A DNA stretch of 64,000 nt from DATEDA01 sp963789885 (lineage in GTDB: Bacteria > Pseudomonadota > Gammaproteobacteria > Burkholderiales > SG8-39): the NCBI GenBank assembly GCA_963789885.1, contig CAWBNB010000018.1, forward strand, positions 78,342-142,341. Reading direction: 5' to 3'. A program made the position numbers and the translations under genes. Shown here piece by piece: positions 44,913-54,884 of the stretch. How positions within the stretch are numbered: the stretch's first letter is position 1; each line of letters opens with the position of its first letter. Under the pieces are notes generated by a model, which did not search any database, was not told where the DNA came from, and worked only from the letters and a program-made list of their open reading frames with translations.

Positions 44913-46952
44913 ATGCGCGCACCTCTTTTGGTCCACATGGTCTTTCACCCGAAATCGCCAGCAGCCCGCGCGTTTGCTTCTACATTTCGGCGCACGCTGA
45001 ACAGCGACAACCGGCTCCCGGGCCTGCGCGTGCCGGTGGTTGCGTTGGCGGAGGACGGCACTGGGTGGCCGCCGCCGCATCATGATCTTGACGAAGCCGC
45101 GCAAAGCGTCGCCGTCGTGCTGGCCGACGACTTCATGGTGGTCGGCGACGTTGCGCCCCAGGGCCGCCAGTCGTGGCCGGTTTTCGTTGCCGGCCTCGCG
45201 CGCCAGTGCCGGGAGGACGGGCATCGCCTCGTCCCGGTACAGTGCTCGGAGTCCGCGTGGCCGCTTCACTCGGATCTAAGCGAGACCAACTTCATCCGCG
45301 CCCATGAGCGCGCGCCCGGCGAGCGTGATCAGTGGCTCGAGCGACGACTGGTCATCGAGCTTTGCCGCTTCCTCCTTAGACGGGGCCGCGGCGACAAGGT
45401 GCCCGTCCGGGTGTTCCTGAGCCACGCGAAGCAAGACGTCGACGCGCCTCCAGGCCTATTCAATGCGCTAGTTGCGCACCTGACCAACACCCAGCCGGTC
45501 GAGGCATGGATTGACACCGGACAGATCGAAGGAGGCGCCAACTTCAGGGAGCGAATCGAGGAGGGCGTCGAGCAGTCCGCGGTGCTGGTCCTGGGTACCA
45601 CCAATTACAGCAGCCGGCCTTGGTGCCGCCGGGAGGTCCTGATCGCCAAGCAATTCGGTCGGCCGATCGTCGTCATCGATGGCCTGCAAGGCGTCGATGT
45701 GCGCAGCTTTCCGTACCTGGGTAACGTGCCGGTGTTGGCCTGGGGTGCCGATGGTGCTCGCCGCGCCGTGGATCTGCTGCTAAAGGAGTTGCTGCGCATC
45801 GAGCACACGAAGCGCGTGCTCGAGCGGCAGGCGCTGTCGGGAGACGCGATCCTGGCATCGTCGCCCGAATTGCTGACGCTGGCGGGATTGTCCAAGGGGT
45901 CGGCGGTCCTCTATCCGGATCCACCCCTAGGCGACGAGGAGGCGGAGATCCTTGAGCCTCTGGGCCTCCGATTGGAGACGCCGCTGCAGCGCGCGGGAGC
46001 GCACCGGGTGCTCGCCAAACGGACGATCGCGATCTCGATCTCCGAGAGCGACGACATCGAGCGACAGGGGCTCTTCCGCGAGTGTCTCGACGACGCCTTG
46101 GTTGAGGTCTCGCGCCACCTGCTGGTTCGCGGAGCCACACTGGCCTACGGCGGACATTTGGGCAGCGAAGGCTATACGGTGACCCTCTTTGACTTGGTCC
46201 GGGCGCACCAGAACCTAAGCACGCTGCCGCCGGTGGAACGCATCGTCAACTATGTCGGCTGGCCGCTGCCGTGGGCAACGCTGCCGGTCGAACAGCGTGC
46301 CCGCCTTCAGAACTTCGTCAGCTATCGCCGCACATCGCGCCCCGCTGACGTGGCGTCGCTCGAGCCAGCGACGTTCACCGAGGAGCCGATCTTCTTCCCC
46401 GCCGATTCCCCAGAGCGCCGCTATGCGTGGGCGCGCGGCATGACGGTCATGCGTGAGCAGCAGAGCGCACAGATCGACGCAAGGATTGTGATCGGAGGCA
46501 AATTTGCTCCTACGCTGACTGCTCTACCTCAAGGTGGAAAGCAAGTCGCTTGGTACTCCGGTCGCATTCCTGGCGTAATCGAGGAGGCCCTTCTGACGCT
46601 GAAGGCGCGACGCCCTCTCTACCTTTGCGGCGCGTTCGGCGGGGCGGCAGCGCTGCTGATCGATCTGGTCGAAGGCCGCGCCCGCAGCGAATTCACTTGG
46701 GACTACCAGATACAAGCCCCCCATGCCGCGGCAATGCGCGCAATTTACGCCGCGCAGGGCATCGAATGGTGGGACTACCCAGCGATGGCAAGCTTCCTGG
46801 CGGGCATTGGCGTGGCGGGCCTGTCCAAGCTCAATGGATTGTCTGAGACGCAGAACCGCGAGTTGTTTCGTTCCCGCGACTTGCCGCGCTTGGTCGAACT
46901 CCTTCTGACCGGACTGGCGAACACGTTCCCGGCGCCGCCACCCGCGGCCTAG
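44913..46952 (+). CDS. TIR-SLOG fusion protein
   Basis: AGGAG six nt before the Met at 44913 sets the start. Residues ~1-160 form a degenerate TIR-like fold (LLVHMVFHPKSPAARAFAST). Residues ~166-300 are a full TIR (VRVFLSHAKQD, WIDTGQIEGGANFRERIEEG, SSRPWCRREVLIAKQFG, with Glu241 as candidate catalytic residue). Residues ~370-590 look like a SLOG/LOG-type Rossmann domain: ISISESDDIERQGLFRECLD, GATLAYGGHLGSEG, then ARIVIGGKFAPTL, GVIEEALL and PLYLCGAFGGAA. SLOG domains bind nucleotide signals such as the cyclic ADP-ribose made in Thoeris. This protein thus pairs a likely NAD-cleaving domain with a likely nucleotide sensor in one chain. First of three co-oriented TIR genes. Confidence 0.75.
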   Translation: MRAPLLVHMVFHPKSPAARAFASTFRRTLNSDNRLPGLRVPVVALAEDGTGWPPPHHDLDEAAQSVAVVLADDFMVVGDVAPQGRQSWPVFVAGLARQCREDGHRLVPVQCSESAWPLHSDLSETNFIRAHERAPGERDQWLERRLVIELCRFLLRRGRGDKVPVRVFLSHAKQDVDAPPGLFNALVAHLTNTQPVEAWIDTGQIEGGANFRERIEEGVEQSAVLVLGTTNYSSRPWCRREVLIAKQFGRPIVVIDGLQGVDVRSFPYLGNVPVLAWGADGARRAVDLLLKELLRIEHTKRVLERQALSGDAILASSPELLTLAGLSKGSAVLYPDPPLGDEEAEILEPLGLRLETPLQRAGAHRVLAKRTIAISISESDDIERQGLFRECLDDALVEVSRHLLVRGATLAYGGHLGSEGYTVTLFDLVRAHQNLSTLPPVERIVNYVGWPLPWATLPVEQRARLQNFVSYRRTSRPADVASLEPATFTEEPIFFPADSPERRYAWARGMTVMREQQSAQIDARIVIGGKFAPTLTALPQGGKQVAWYSGRIPGVIEEALLTLKARRPLYLCGAFGGAAALLIDLVEGRARSEFTWDYQIQAPHAAAMRAIYAAQGIEWWDYPAMASFLAGIGVAGLSKLNGLSETQNRELFRSRDLPRLVELLLTGLANTFPAPPPAA

Positions 46953-47044
46953 GCACCCGTGGAACAGCAGCCGCCATTCCGTTTAGCCGCGCGGGCGTGC
47001 TCGCCGCATCACCGTGCGTCACAGTCAATCCGGTCGCGGCCGCC

Positions 47045-50003
47045 ATGACCATCAATCCCGGAGCCTCCAGTGACGCTGCGCCGAGGGGGCCAATCGATGT
47101 ATTCCTTTGCCACAACTCTCTGGACAAGCCACTTGTTCGGCAGGTCGCTGAAGGGTTGGAACTGGAGTTCGGGATCCCGCACTTCCTGGACGTCTACGCG
47201 ATTCCGACGGGCGAAGCCTTCCTGCCCTGGATCGAGTCCGCCTTGGAGAAGTCCAGCGGCTGCGCCATCTTTCTCGGGGCCAACGGCTGGGGAAACACTC
47301 ACTTCTGGGAAGCCGAGCGCGCATTGGAGCGCTATCGGCGCGATCCGGCATTCCGGCTCATCCCGGTCGCGCTGCCTAGCATTCGCGACGAGGACATGCA
47401 TCGTCTGGGCGCGGGAAGCCTCTTCTCGGAGATCAACTGGGCCGATTTCCGCAATGGGCCGGTGGATCCCGAAGCCATCCGCAAACTGCGTGCAGCGCTT
47501 CTCGGCCGCACGCCCGAGGCGTCGCGCGCACCGTCACGCCTTACTCCGTACCTGATCCGCCGCGACGCGGGTCGCTGGGAGGAATCCGGCCGCCGTGACA
47601 AGAGCATTCTCTACCGTGGGCGGCAGTTGAGGGAAGCGGAGGTGCTGCAAACAGCCCAGCCCGACCTCGTGTCGGGCGATGCGATCGTCGCGTTCCTGGC
47701 CGCCTCGTTCGCTGCTCAGACTCGACGGGCAAGGATCGTCGCTGCGCTTGCCGTCACCGCCACCGTGGTCATTACGGCGTTAGCCATCAACAGCGAGCGC
47801 GCGAGGCAGCTCGCGTTGGCCAGATTCGTTGCGGCGGAAGCGCGGCAGGCAGCCAGCACGGACACCGGTCTGCTACTGGCTGTCCAGGCGACGCGCATCT
47901 CCGAAACGCCGGAAGCATACGGCGCGCTGCTCGAGAAGCTGGACGCGCAACCCTTCCTGCGCCACATGCTCCGTCTGGGCGAAAGCGAGGTGATGAGTAT
48001 CGCCTTCGACGCCGGGGCCACGGCAGCCTACGCCGGCCAGGCCGACGGACGCATCACGCGCATCGACATGCAAACGCTCGCGCGAACGCAAGTTGTAAGT
48101 GCAGCTGGACCCGCGGTCATGGCGCTCGATGTCGACGCCGAAAACGGTGACGTGTGGGCCGGCCTGGAAAACGGTCGCGTCCGGGTGTACGACGGGGTCG
48201 GAACGATGCACGAGGTCACCGATCTTGGCACGTCGGGGGTCGCCAAGTCGTCTGGCGGGTCGGCTCGCGAGGGGCGCGCCGCGCCGATCCTGACTCTGCA
48301 GATCGACCTGCAACGGCGCCGGGTCGCCGTCGGCGACCAAGGCCATCGGCTGTCAGTATTGGATCGCGCGCGCCGAATACTGGTCTGGACGGCGCCCATT
48401 TCCGCACAGCGGGTCACGTCGGTATCCTTCTCCGCGGACGGCGAGCTGCTCGCGGCGGCCAGCAGCGAGGGCTTGGTCGAGATTTTCGACGCGCGGGACC
48501 GGAAAGCGCGTGACAACGCACACGACGGCGAAAACTGGCAACCCCAGGGCCCTCGCGTTTGCGCGCAACGGTGATCTGCGCGTGATCGACGACGGCCTCG
48601 TGCTAACGGTGTTTGCGAAAGCTGCAACGGAAGGCCAGGTGCGCAAACTCGGCGGGCAAGCGCTATCGTCTGCGGCAGTGGGCCCGCGGCGCGAATTCGG
48701 GCCCGTGGCTCGGCGCGACCCCTTCGTCATTGGCTTCGGGTCAGGTGATGTTTCGCTGACGCCGACGAATGGAGTGGCAGAACCAGTCCGCATTCCCGCC
48801 CATGCGCGCACGGTCTACGCGACCGCGTTGGCCCCGGACGGCAGCCTGGCGGCGAGTGGAGCAGGCGATGGCACGGTCGCGATTTGGGACCTGCAGCGCC
48901 GCTCCAGCCTGATGGCGACGCACCCGCCACCGGGCGGGGAAGTCATCGCCATGGCATACGACAAAGCGAACCGACTCATCGTTGTTTCAAGCTCGACAGA
49001 TACGGTAGTTATGTCTCAGCTTACCGCTACGGGATGGCACCAGGAGTGGGACTTGCTGGCGTTGTCGAAGGGTGCCGCTGGCAGCCATGCCATCGAGCCC
49101 GAACCTGCAAAGGCCGATACGGACGGGTTCGTGCCCATTCCGGAAAACGCTATCGCTCGTGCGGCCTTCAGTGCGGAAGCCCAGCGGATCGTCTGGGTAA
49201 CCCGCAATGGCGCGGTGCTCTGGGCGCAAGTGTTGCAGAGCGGCTCCCCCAAGGTGATTCGCGCCCGTGGCGGCCCACTCGAGGCGCTCGCGCTGAGCGA
49301 CTCGGGCCGCTACGTGTTTATCGCCGAGGAGGGTCGGGGCGTGACGCGATTCGATGCCGAGGCGCAGGCAGCCCCACCGCTACGGTACGCGCCGCCTGGC
49401 AAGGTGCGGCAGATGGTGGCTGCGAAGGCCGAAACCGGACTCTTCTTGGCGCTTGACGACGACACAGTTCGCCACGTCGATTTCGCTGCCGACCCACCGA
49501 GTGAGACCTCGCGCACGACTCTGCACGGCGCTGCAGGCGAGTTGATCAGATTGGCAGGCGAGGACACACTGTTGGCGGGGGGCGCCGGTTCGAGCGCTGG
49601 GACAGACGTGGCGCTGGTAAAGGGAAATGCGGTGCAGCGTCTGCACGCCCGGCGGTTGGGCGGCGCTGCCAGCGGTATGGCATGGTCGAAAGCGGCCGGC
49701 ATCATTGCCGTCGGCGACTTCGATGGTCGCATTCACGTGTGGGACTTCGCAACGAACATTCCGATGGCGAGTTTGCAGATTGCAGATGGGACTTTGAACG
49801 CTGTGGCCATTTCACCGAATGGCAAGCAGCTGGCCGTTGCTGCCGGAAGTAGCGGCGACGTTTTTGAGCTCGCGATGGAGCGGGACCGGTGGCGTCGCAA
49901 GGCCTGCGACGTGGTGCGACGTGAGCTGACGTCGACGGAGTGGACCGCACTCGTGCCGGCTACTGCGCTGAAGGCCGGTTGCGAGTCCAGCGATGTTCAA
50001 TGA
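47045..50003 (+). pseudogene. TIR-transmembrane-WD40 protein, one frameshift
   Basis: N-terminal TIR (PIDVFLCHNSLDKPLVRQVA, GEAFLPWIESALEKSSGCAI, FWEAERALERY with the candidate Glu). A membrane helix follows (VAALAVTATVVITALAINSE), then the helical LALARFVAAEARQAASTDTG linker common in TIR/NACHT-WD40 proteins and a long WD40-type propeller (VTSVSFSADGELLAAASSEG, VYATALAPDGSLAASGAGDG, TVAIWDL, IHVWDF). The frame breaks near 48525 and resumes TGNPRALAFARNGDL, so about one indel separates the halves. The architecture implies a membrane-tethered TIR effector gated by a propeller that senses a partner protein. Start uncertain (47045 chosen over a GTG at 46997). Confidence 0.75.
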
Positions 50004-50077
50004 TCTGCATTAGCTAAGATTTAATCTGACAGTACGATGTCGGTTCGATTGATAGCCAGCCAACCGGGGCGCGCCCC

Positions 50078-50437
50078 AGCTGGAGGGCTCGAAGTGGCTG
50101 ATGGCGAGCCTGCTCTACGGTGCCGGACTGCGCTTGAATGAGTGCTTGCAGCTTCGGGTGAAGGATCTCGACTTCAGCTATCGCTCCGTGTTCGTGCGCG
50201 ACGGCAAGGGCCGGAAGGATCGAGTGAGCATGTTGCCTGAGCGGCTCGTCGATCCGTTGCATGTTCACCTAGGCCGCGCAAAACGACTCCACGAGCAGGC
50301 GACGGGTACGAGGAAGTCGCCCTGCCGGGAGCGCTCGCCCAGAAGTGTCCACATGCCGGCTACCAATGGACCTGGCAGTTTGTGTTTCCCGCCTCGCATC
50401 GATCGGTTGACCGCGAGACCGGCGTAATCCGGCGCCC
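50078..50437 (+). pseudogene. Integron-integrase-like (IntI) fragment
   Basis: SKWLMASLLYGAGLRLNECL, QLRVKDLDFSYRSVFVRDGK and GRKDRVSMLPERLVDPL match the IntI core with its catalytic Arg. After one frameshift near 50310, YEEVALPGALAQKCPHAGYQ then WTWQFVFPASHRSVDRETG follows, the additional segment that distinguishes IntI from other tyrosine recombinases. N-terminus and the last catalytic His/Tyr part are missing; the 3' side is cut by an IS end. Confidence 0.7.
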
Positions 50438-50438
50438 A

Positions 50439-50530
50439 TGTGGTCCAAAATCAAGACGGACCTCTCACGCGGTGGTGTGATGATAGAAATTCAGCATCCC
50501 ACCGAGCCGGGTTCGTCGGTCCACCGGGCC
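50439..50530. repeat. IS terminus shared with 34356-34455
   Basis: ATGTGGTCCAAAATCA, then CACGCGG and GGTTCGTCGGTCCACC, align with the sequence at 34356 over ~90 bp with moderate divergence. Likely a solo end left by an insertion sequence that truncated the IntI-like gene. Confidence 0.6.
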
Positions 50531-50920
50531 AGGCGCCGCCCGCGTTCGCTTTCGACCCAGAGCTCGAGGTAGACGGTCGCGCCGGCGGCGCGCAGCTTCT
50601 GCGCGAGGTTCTCCACCTTCGCCGCGAGCCCACAGCGGGCCAGCGGCGGCGTAGGACATAAAGATGGTCGGGCCCGGGGGTCCGGAAGACGCCAGCTCTG
50701 GAATCTTGGGCCCGCTCTCCCGGCGCCTTGTCGGATCGGCTGGCGCGGAAAGCGGTTCGGCTTCGGAGCGGTGGGGATCCACTTGTCGAGCGGTTCGCGC
50801 GCTTGTCACCCGGCCCTGGACGAGTTCAGTATATCGACGCGCTGGATGTCCGACCGCTGAGGGCCGGCGCTTCCTCGCCACCGGACGCGATTGCTTGAAC
50901 TGAGAGCAACCCACCGAGCG
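50531..50920. other. Unassigned; possible minus-strand TIR-like scrap
   Basis: On the minus strand PTIFMSYAAAGPLWAR and, one frame over, AKVENLAQKLRAAGATVYLE then LWVESERGRRLARW read like coding sequence (50530-50690). The FMSY...LAxKLRAxGxxVyLE pattern is vaguely TIR-like, but too short and frameshifted to call. The remainder precedes the next TIR gene and should contain its promoter. Confidence 0.25.
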
Positions 50921-52369
50921 ATGCCTGCACCAGCAAACCTCACCGTATTCCTCAGCCACTCGCACCAAGACAAGCGTGTCGCCAGGCGCCTTGTTCGTCG
51001 GCTCCGTGCGCACGGCCTCAGGGTGTGGATCGACGAACGGGAACTGCCACCTGGCACCACGCTGACGGCCGCGATTCAGGAGCAGATCAAGAGCGCGGAC
51101 ATGCTGCTGGTCGTTGCCTCGGCGGCGTCGGCGGCATCGGCGTGGACAAGGTTGGAAGTCGAGTTCGCCCGAACCGCCGGCAAGCGCATCATCCCATTGC
51201 TCATCGAGCCAGCGGCCCAGTATGAGCTCTTCCGGGACCATCTCGGCGTTGACGCAACGTCACCGCAGGAATTCGCGGATGTTGTCGACGGGCTGATACG
51301 CAGTGTGTACCAGTCGCTCGATCTTGAGGCTCCACCGATCGATCGCACGGCACTCGAGGCAGGGCTGCGCGAGGTCGCAACCGAGGAGCCAAGCCTTGCA
51401 CCACTCATCCAGGGTTGCCTCGACTTCCAGGGCGGCCTGCGAGCGGAAAGCGAGGAAACGGTTGTCGCATCGGCGTTCCATCCGCTCGACGAAGCGCTGA
51501 ATGCGCTGTTCGATCTGATGCGTAAAAGCGATATCGCCCACCACGCGGCACTCGGCTTCAGAAGAGCGGGCGCGGGAGCGAGAGCGCTTTCCTCTTGGAT
51601 CGATCGAACGGGCGATGGCGGTCTTCCGCTGGTGAGTGCAGTGGGCAGCGAGCGCCTTGATCGTGCGCTCGTTGGGACGGCGATCAGACTTCTGAGAGCT
51701 TGCGCTCCACCGAACAACCATGCGTTCCACCAGTTCATCCACTACAGCGGTAGCCGATTGGACGAGGCGCAGCGCCTGGCGGCTGTCCGACTGATCACCT
51801 GGCCGGTGCGCGCCGATCCATCCCGCGACGCGGATGTGCTGGCGTTCGTGGCACTCAAGCAATTCCCTGATGCCTTGGAGGTCCAGCAGATGTGGCGGCG
51901 ATGGATTCGTGAAGGCGGTTTCGATGGCAACGCAAGCACACCCAGCGTGCTCGCAGACAGCCTTGCTGATGCAAGCGGAGAGTCCCTTCCGGGCTGGGAA
52001 CAGATCAACGAAGAGCTTTGCAGCCATGTGCGCGCCTGTCTGCGCTCGGGGGACGAGGAGCGGGTCGAGATCGCCCTGAACCACATTCGAGCGGCGGCAA
52101 ATGCAGGAGCCCCGATCCTCGATTCGCTGCGACGCGAGGCCCAGCAGGCCGGCGCCAGTGCCGAGTGGGACAAGTGGAGCGAGCGAGACCACGACGCGGC
52201 CGAAGAAATGCGCTGGCTGGTGCATATGACCGTGGAGGAAGCTGCTGGCGAGCGGGACTGGGCCCGGGCGCAGGAGCCCGCCGAGCAGATGGTGCAGTTC
52301 CAGAGGCAGCGCCGCCAGCGCCTGCGGGGCGGCGGGCCGAATGACGGAGGAGCCGGGCGACTGTGTTGA
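50921..52369 (+). CDS. TIR protein with C-terminal helical region
   Basis: The Met at 50921 begins MPAPANLTVFLSHSHQDKRV; the ten codons before it are not TIR-like. TIR residues ~7-95 include VWIDERELPPGTTLTAAIQE and SAWTRLEVEFARTAGKRIIP (Trp75, Glu79 or Glu81 as candidate catalytic residue). Residues ~140-480 are almost all helical without a recognised repeat, perhaps a HEAT-like or dimerisation sensor (LNALFDLMRKSDIAHHAALG, RLAAVRLITWPVRADPSRDA). It converges tail-to-tail with the next gene (17-nt gap). Confidence 0.8.
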   Translation: MPAPANLTVFLSHSHQDKRVARRLVRRLRAHGLRVWIDERELPPGTTLTAAIQEQIKSADMLLVVASAASAASAWTRLEVEFARTAGKRIIPLLIEPAAQYELFRDHLGVDATSPQEFADVVDGLIRSVYQSLDLEAPPIDRTALEAGLREVATEEPSLAPLIQGCLDFQGGLRAESEETVVASAFHPLDEALNALFDLMRKSDIAHHAALGFRRAGAGARALSSWIDRTGDGGLPLVSAVGSERLDRALVGTAIRLLRACAPPNNHAFHQFIHYSGSRLDEAQRLAAVRLITWPVRADPSRDADVLAFVALKQFPDALEVQQMWRRWIREGGFDGNASTPSVLADSLADASGESLPGWEQINEELCSHVRACLRSGDEERVEIALNHIRAAANAGAPILDSLRREAQQAGASAEWDKWSERDHDAAEEMRWLVHMTVEEAAGERDWARAQEPAEQMVQFQRQRRQRLRGGGPNDGGAGRLC

Positions 52370-52386
52370 ACTCGGCCGCGCGGTGG

Positions 52387-54138
52387 CTAGCCGGCCCGCC
52401 GATGGGGGCCGCGGCCCTGCCTCGCGAGGCCGCGGCGGTGGAGGATGGCGCGAACACCCGCCACTGGATCGCCAGACGTCGAGCGCTCTGCCAGCGCCAG
52501 CAGCTGCTTCGCGAACCGTCGCTCCAGGGCACGCCCAGTCACCACAGTGCTGGCCGCCTGCCATGCGCCAAGAATGAGCCGGTCCGCTGCGCTCGGCCCC
52601 AGCCGATCACGTACTTCCCACAGCGCAGCGGCCCAGACCAGCCCGGCCTCGTGAGGCAGAGCGCCGTCGGGGACATCGCAGCGTCGCAGATCGGTGCGCA
52701 GGTCGCGAAGGCACGGCGTCCTCCTGCCGAAGACGATCGGCGCAGCCATGCGGCCGAGACAAGCATCGTCGTGGTAGCTGCACGCGAAGTAATCAGCCAG
52801 ACCGGAGATCAGCGGGATGAGTTCGCCTGCCGCAACACCTTTGCCGCGCCCCCCCAGCATCCGACCAAATGCGTGCAGCCCGACGAGCCGCGCGAACACG
52901 TCGGTATCGCGCACCCATACCGGTCGCACGGAAATCGTCCGTGTCTCGGCGTCGTACCCGGCCTGGATGCCGGAGTCGGGGTCCACGACCACCCGCAGTT
53001 CAGCGGACCCCGATGCGTCCACCCCGAACTGTCGCAAATAAGCCACGAAGCCCAGCAGCGCCCCCAACAAGCCATGTTGGGCTCCGACCGGAAGAGCCTG
53101 CGCCATGCCGACGAATCCCAGGACCAACGCGCCGTGCTTTGTGCCGGTGGAAACAGCGAACTCGGTGCCGAACAACCCCGCGTCATCTCTCGAACGTTGC
53201 CTTTGGCGGATGAGCTCGACGTCATGCCACGCGGCCTCGTAGTCGACGCCTTGCCGCTTCGCTGCCTCGGCCGCGCGCAAGGCAAAGTGTTCGGCCATCG
53301 CCTTGTGGCCGCGCAGGATCGCCACGGAACCCAGTCCATTGAGGGCGCCCGTGTCGTGGGGCTGCAGGGCAAGCGCCCTGTAGAAGAGCTCTTCCGCCCT
53401 GTCCAGCAGCGACCGATGCCGCTGTCGGACCTTCCGGTCGTTCCAGTGGCGCCAGACCTTGACCTGATAGGCATCCTTCCGCTGATACGCGGCGAGTCCC
53501 ACGACATCGGGGTCATGGGGGAACGCCTTCAAGGTCTTCTCGACGATCGGATCCAGCTTCGCCAGGACCTGCGCCGCCTTCCGTTGCTTCCCTTGGTCGA
53601 GGGCCTCGAGAACCTGCCTCTGGCCGGCCGCGATGCCGTGGAGAACATCTGGATAGCCCGTCGGCCACTTCGCTCGGTGTTGCATGAGTGCGACTCGTGA
53701 ACGAAGCTCTACATCCTCATGCTGATAGAGCTTCGCGACCAGCTGCGACATGCCCTGCATGAACGACGAGGAGAAGTCGCAGTACAAACGTCCGGCGAGA
53801 AGCGAATTGCCTTCGAGGGGCGTGCGATCGAGGACGCAGGGCAGGATGTCGCAGCCGTACCCGGCCGCCGCCTGCAGTTCCTTACTCACCCAGCGAGAAC
53901 GCCTGGCAGACCGGGACCAAAGGACGAGGACGAGGCGGCTCCTTGCCAAGTCGGCCGTGATGCGGTCATTCAGATTTACGCCACGGCTCAGATTCTCGTA
54001 GTCCACCCAGACCTTGCAGTCGTGGAGCTTCCTCAGGTACTCGACCATGGAGGTCGCTGCCCCCTTGTCCGCCCACGAGTGGCTGATGAAGGCGTCCCAT
54101 CGGAACGTCTTTCGCCTGCGATTGGCTGCCTGCTTCAT
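52387..54138 (-). CDS. TIR-TPR protein with degenerate peptidase-like C-terminus
   Basis: TIR at residues ~12-130 (WDAFISHSWADKGAATSMVE, WVDYENLSRGVNLNDRITAD, SRWVSKELQAAAGYG; Trp83, Glu87). Residues ~150-310 contain TPR-like helices (AEELFYRALALQPHDTGALN). The last ~200 residues resemble the frame of a zinc peptidase (LISGLADYFACSYHDDACLG, LVGLHAFGRMLGG) but lack an obvious HExxH, so probably binding-only. The ATG lies only ten bases from an IS end at 54148, so its native promoter has been displaced and transcription may start in the IS. Confidence 0.75.
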   Translation of the reverse strand: MKQAANRRRKTFRWDAFISHSWADKGAATSMVEYLRKLHDCKVWVDYENLSRGVNLNDRITADLARSRLVLVLWSRSARRSRWVSKELQAAAGYGCDILPCVLDRTPLEGNSLLAGRLYCDFSSSFMQGMSQLVAKLYQHEDVELRSRVALMQHRAKWPTGYPDVLHGIAAGQRQVLEALDQGKQRKAAQVLAKLDPIVEKTLKAFPHDPDVVGLAAYQRKDAYQVKVWRHWNDRKVRQRHRSLLDRAEELFYRALALQPHDTGALNGLGSVAILRGHKAMAEHFALRAAEAAKRQGVDYEAAWHDVELIRQRQRSRDDAGLFGTEFAVSTGTKHGALVLGFVGMAQALPVGAQHGLLGALLGFVAYLRQFGVDASGSAELRVVVDPDSGIQAGYDAETRTISVRPVWVRDTDVFARLVGLHAFGRMLGGRGKGVAAGELIPLISGLADYFACSYHDDACLGRMAAPIVFGRRTPCLRDLRTDLRRCDVPDGALPHEAGLVWAAALWEVRDRLGPSAADRLILGAWQAASTVVTGRALERRFAKQLLALAERSTSGDPVAGVRAILHRRGLARQGRGPHRRAG

Positions 54139-54147
54139 CTTCCCTGG

Positions 54148-54468
54148 CTGTGGGTGGCGAATTCCCAGTATGAGCGAATCCGCCCGTACGGTGCAGTCTT
54201 GCGTGGGACGGCGGCGATGTTACGGTTCGCCCGGTGCGAGATCTGCTCATCCTGGCCATCCATCTGCTCGTCACGTTCGCGAAGCTGCTCCGCCCAGGTG
54301 GTGTACGCGCCGTCGCCGCGGAATCTCTTCTGCTCAAACATCAGCTTCTGATCAGTAATCGATCCAGACAGAGAGCACCGAATCTGGCTACGCTCGATCG
54401 CATCTGATCGCGCTGACCACGCTGTTCGTGAATCCCCACCGGATTCCAAAACTTGGCGCGACAGTGCC
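54148..54468 (+). mobile_element. Truncated integrase-type IS, left end and 5' transposase
   Basis: Terminus CTGTGGGTGGCGAATTC (54148-54164), then the start of the transposase (VRDLLILAIHLLVTFAKLLR, GVRAVAAESLLLKHQLLISN, SRQRAPNLATLDR) and an early stop. Same element family as 13976 and 35305; the rest is deleted. Confidence 0.75.
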
Positions 54469-54647
54469 GGACGGGCGAAACGTCAGGGCAACGAATCGCA
54501 GCCCGTCCGCCAGCAGTTGAAGTGCAACCCTCACCAGCGCGATCACGCGCCGATCATGCCATAGCCTTTCTCGCGCACCTCAAGCTGGTCCAATTGCCCG
54601 CGATCGATTTCTGCGGAGCACAGGGTGTGATCGCGCTCGCGCCCTCG

Positions 54648-54878
54648 ATGGTCGCGTCCGCGCTGTTGATAGGATTCGCGAAGATCGAACGCTACAAGCG
54701 CACGCCGCTCGGCCACTACGTCGCGACCTGCATGATGGAGGCGATGCGGCTGCTCGGGCAGCTACTGATGTGGCTCGGAGCAGCAGCCCACGTGCCGTGG
54801 CTGATCCCATTCGGCTTTGTCGTGATCGTGTTCGCGTGGCTGAACCGGCTGTTGATCCCGACGCCCGGCGAGCATTGA
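54648..54878 (+). CDS. Possible small membrane protein (76 aa)
   Basis: MVASALLIGFAKIERYKRTP followed by MRLLGQLLMWLGAAAHVPWL and FVVIVFAWLNRLL: two hydrophobic segments. The longer frame from 54453 is rejected as its first 60 codons look non-coding. No ribosome site of note. It converges on the TPR-TIR gene, with stops six bp apart. Confidence 0.35.
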   Translation: MVASALLIGFAKIERYKRTPLGHYVATCMMEAMRLLGQLLMWLGAAAHVPWLIPFGFVVIVFAWLNRLLIPTPGEH

Positions 54879-54884
54879 TGGCGC

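Noticed and set aside
50530..50690. Extra TIR gene on the minus strand
   Set aside because: The FMSY and LRAAGATVYLE pieces are short and out of phase; too little to claim a TIR domain.
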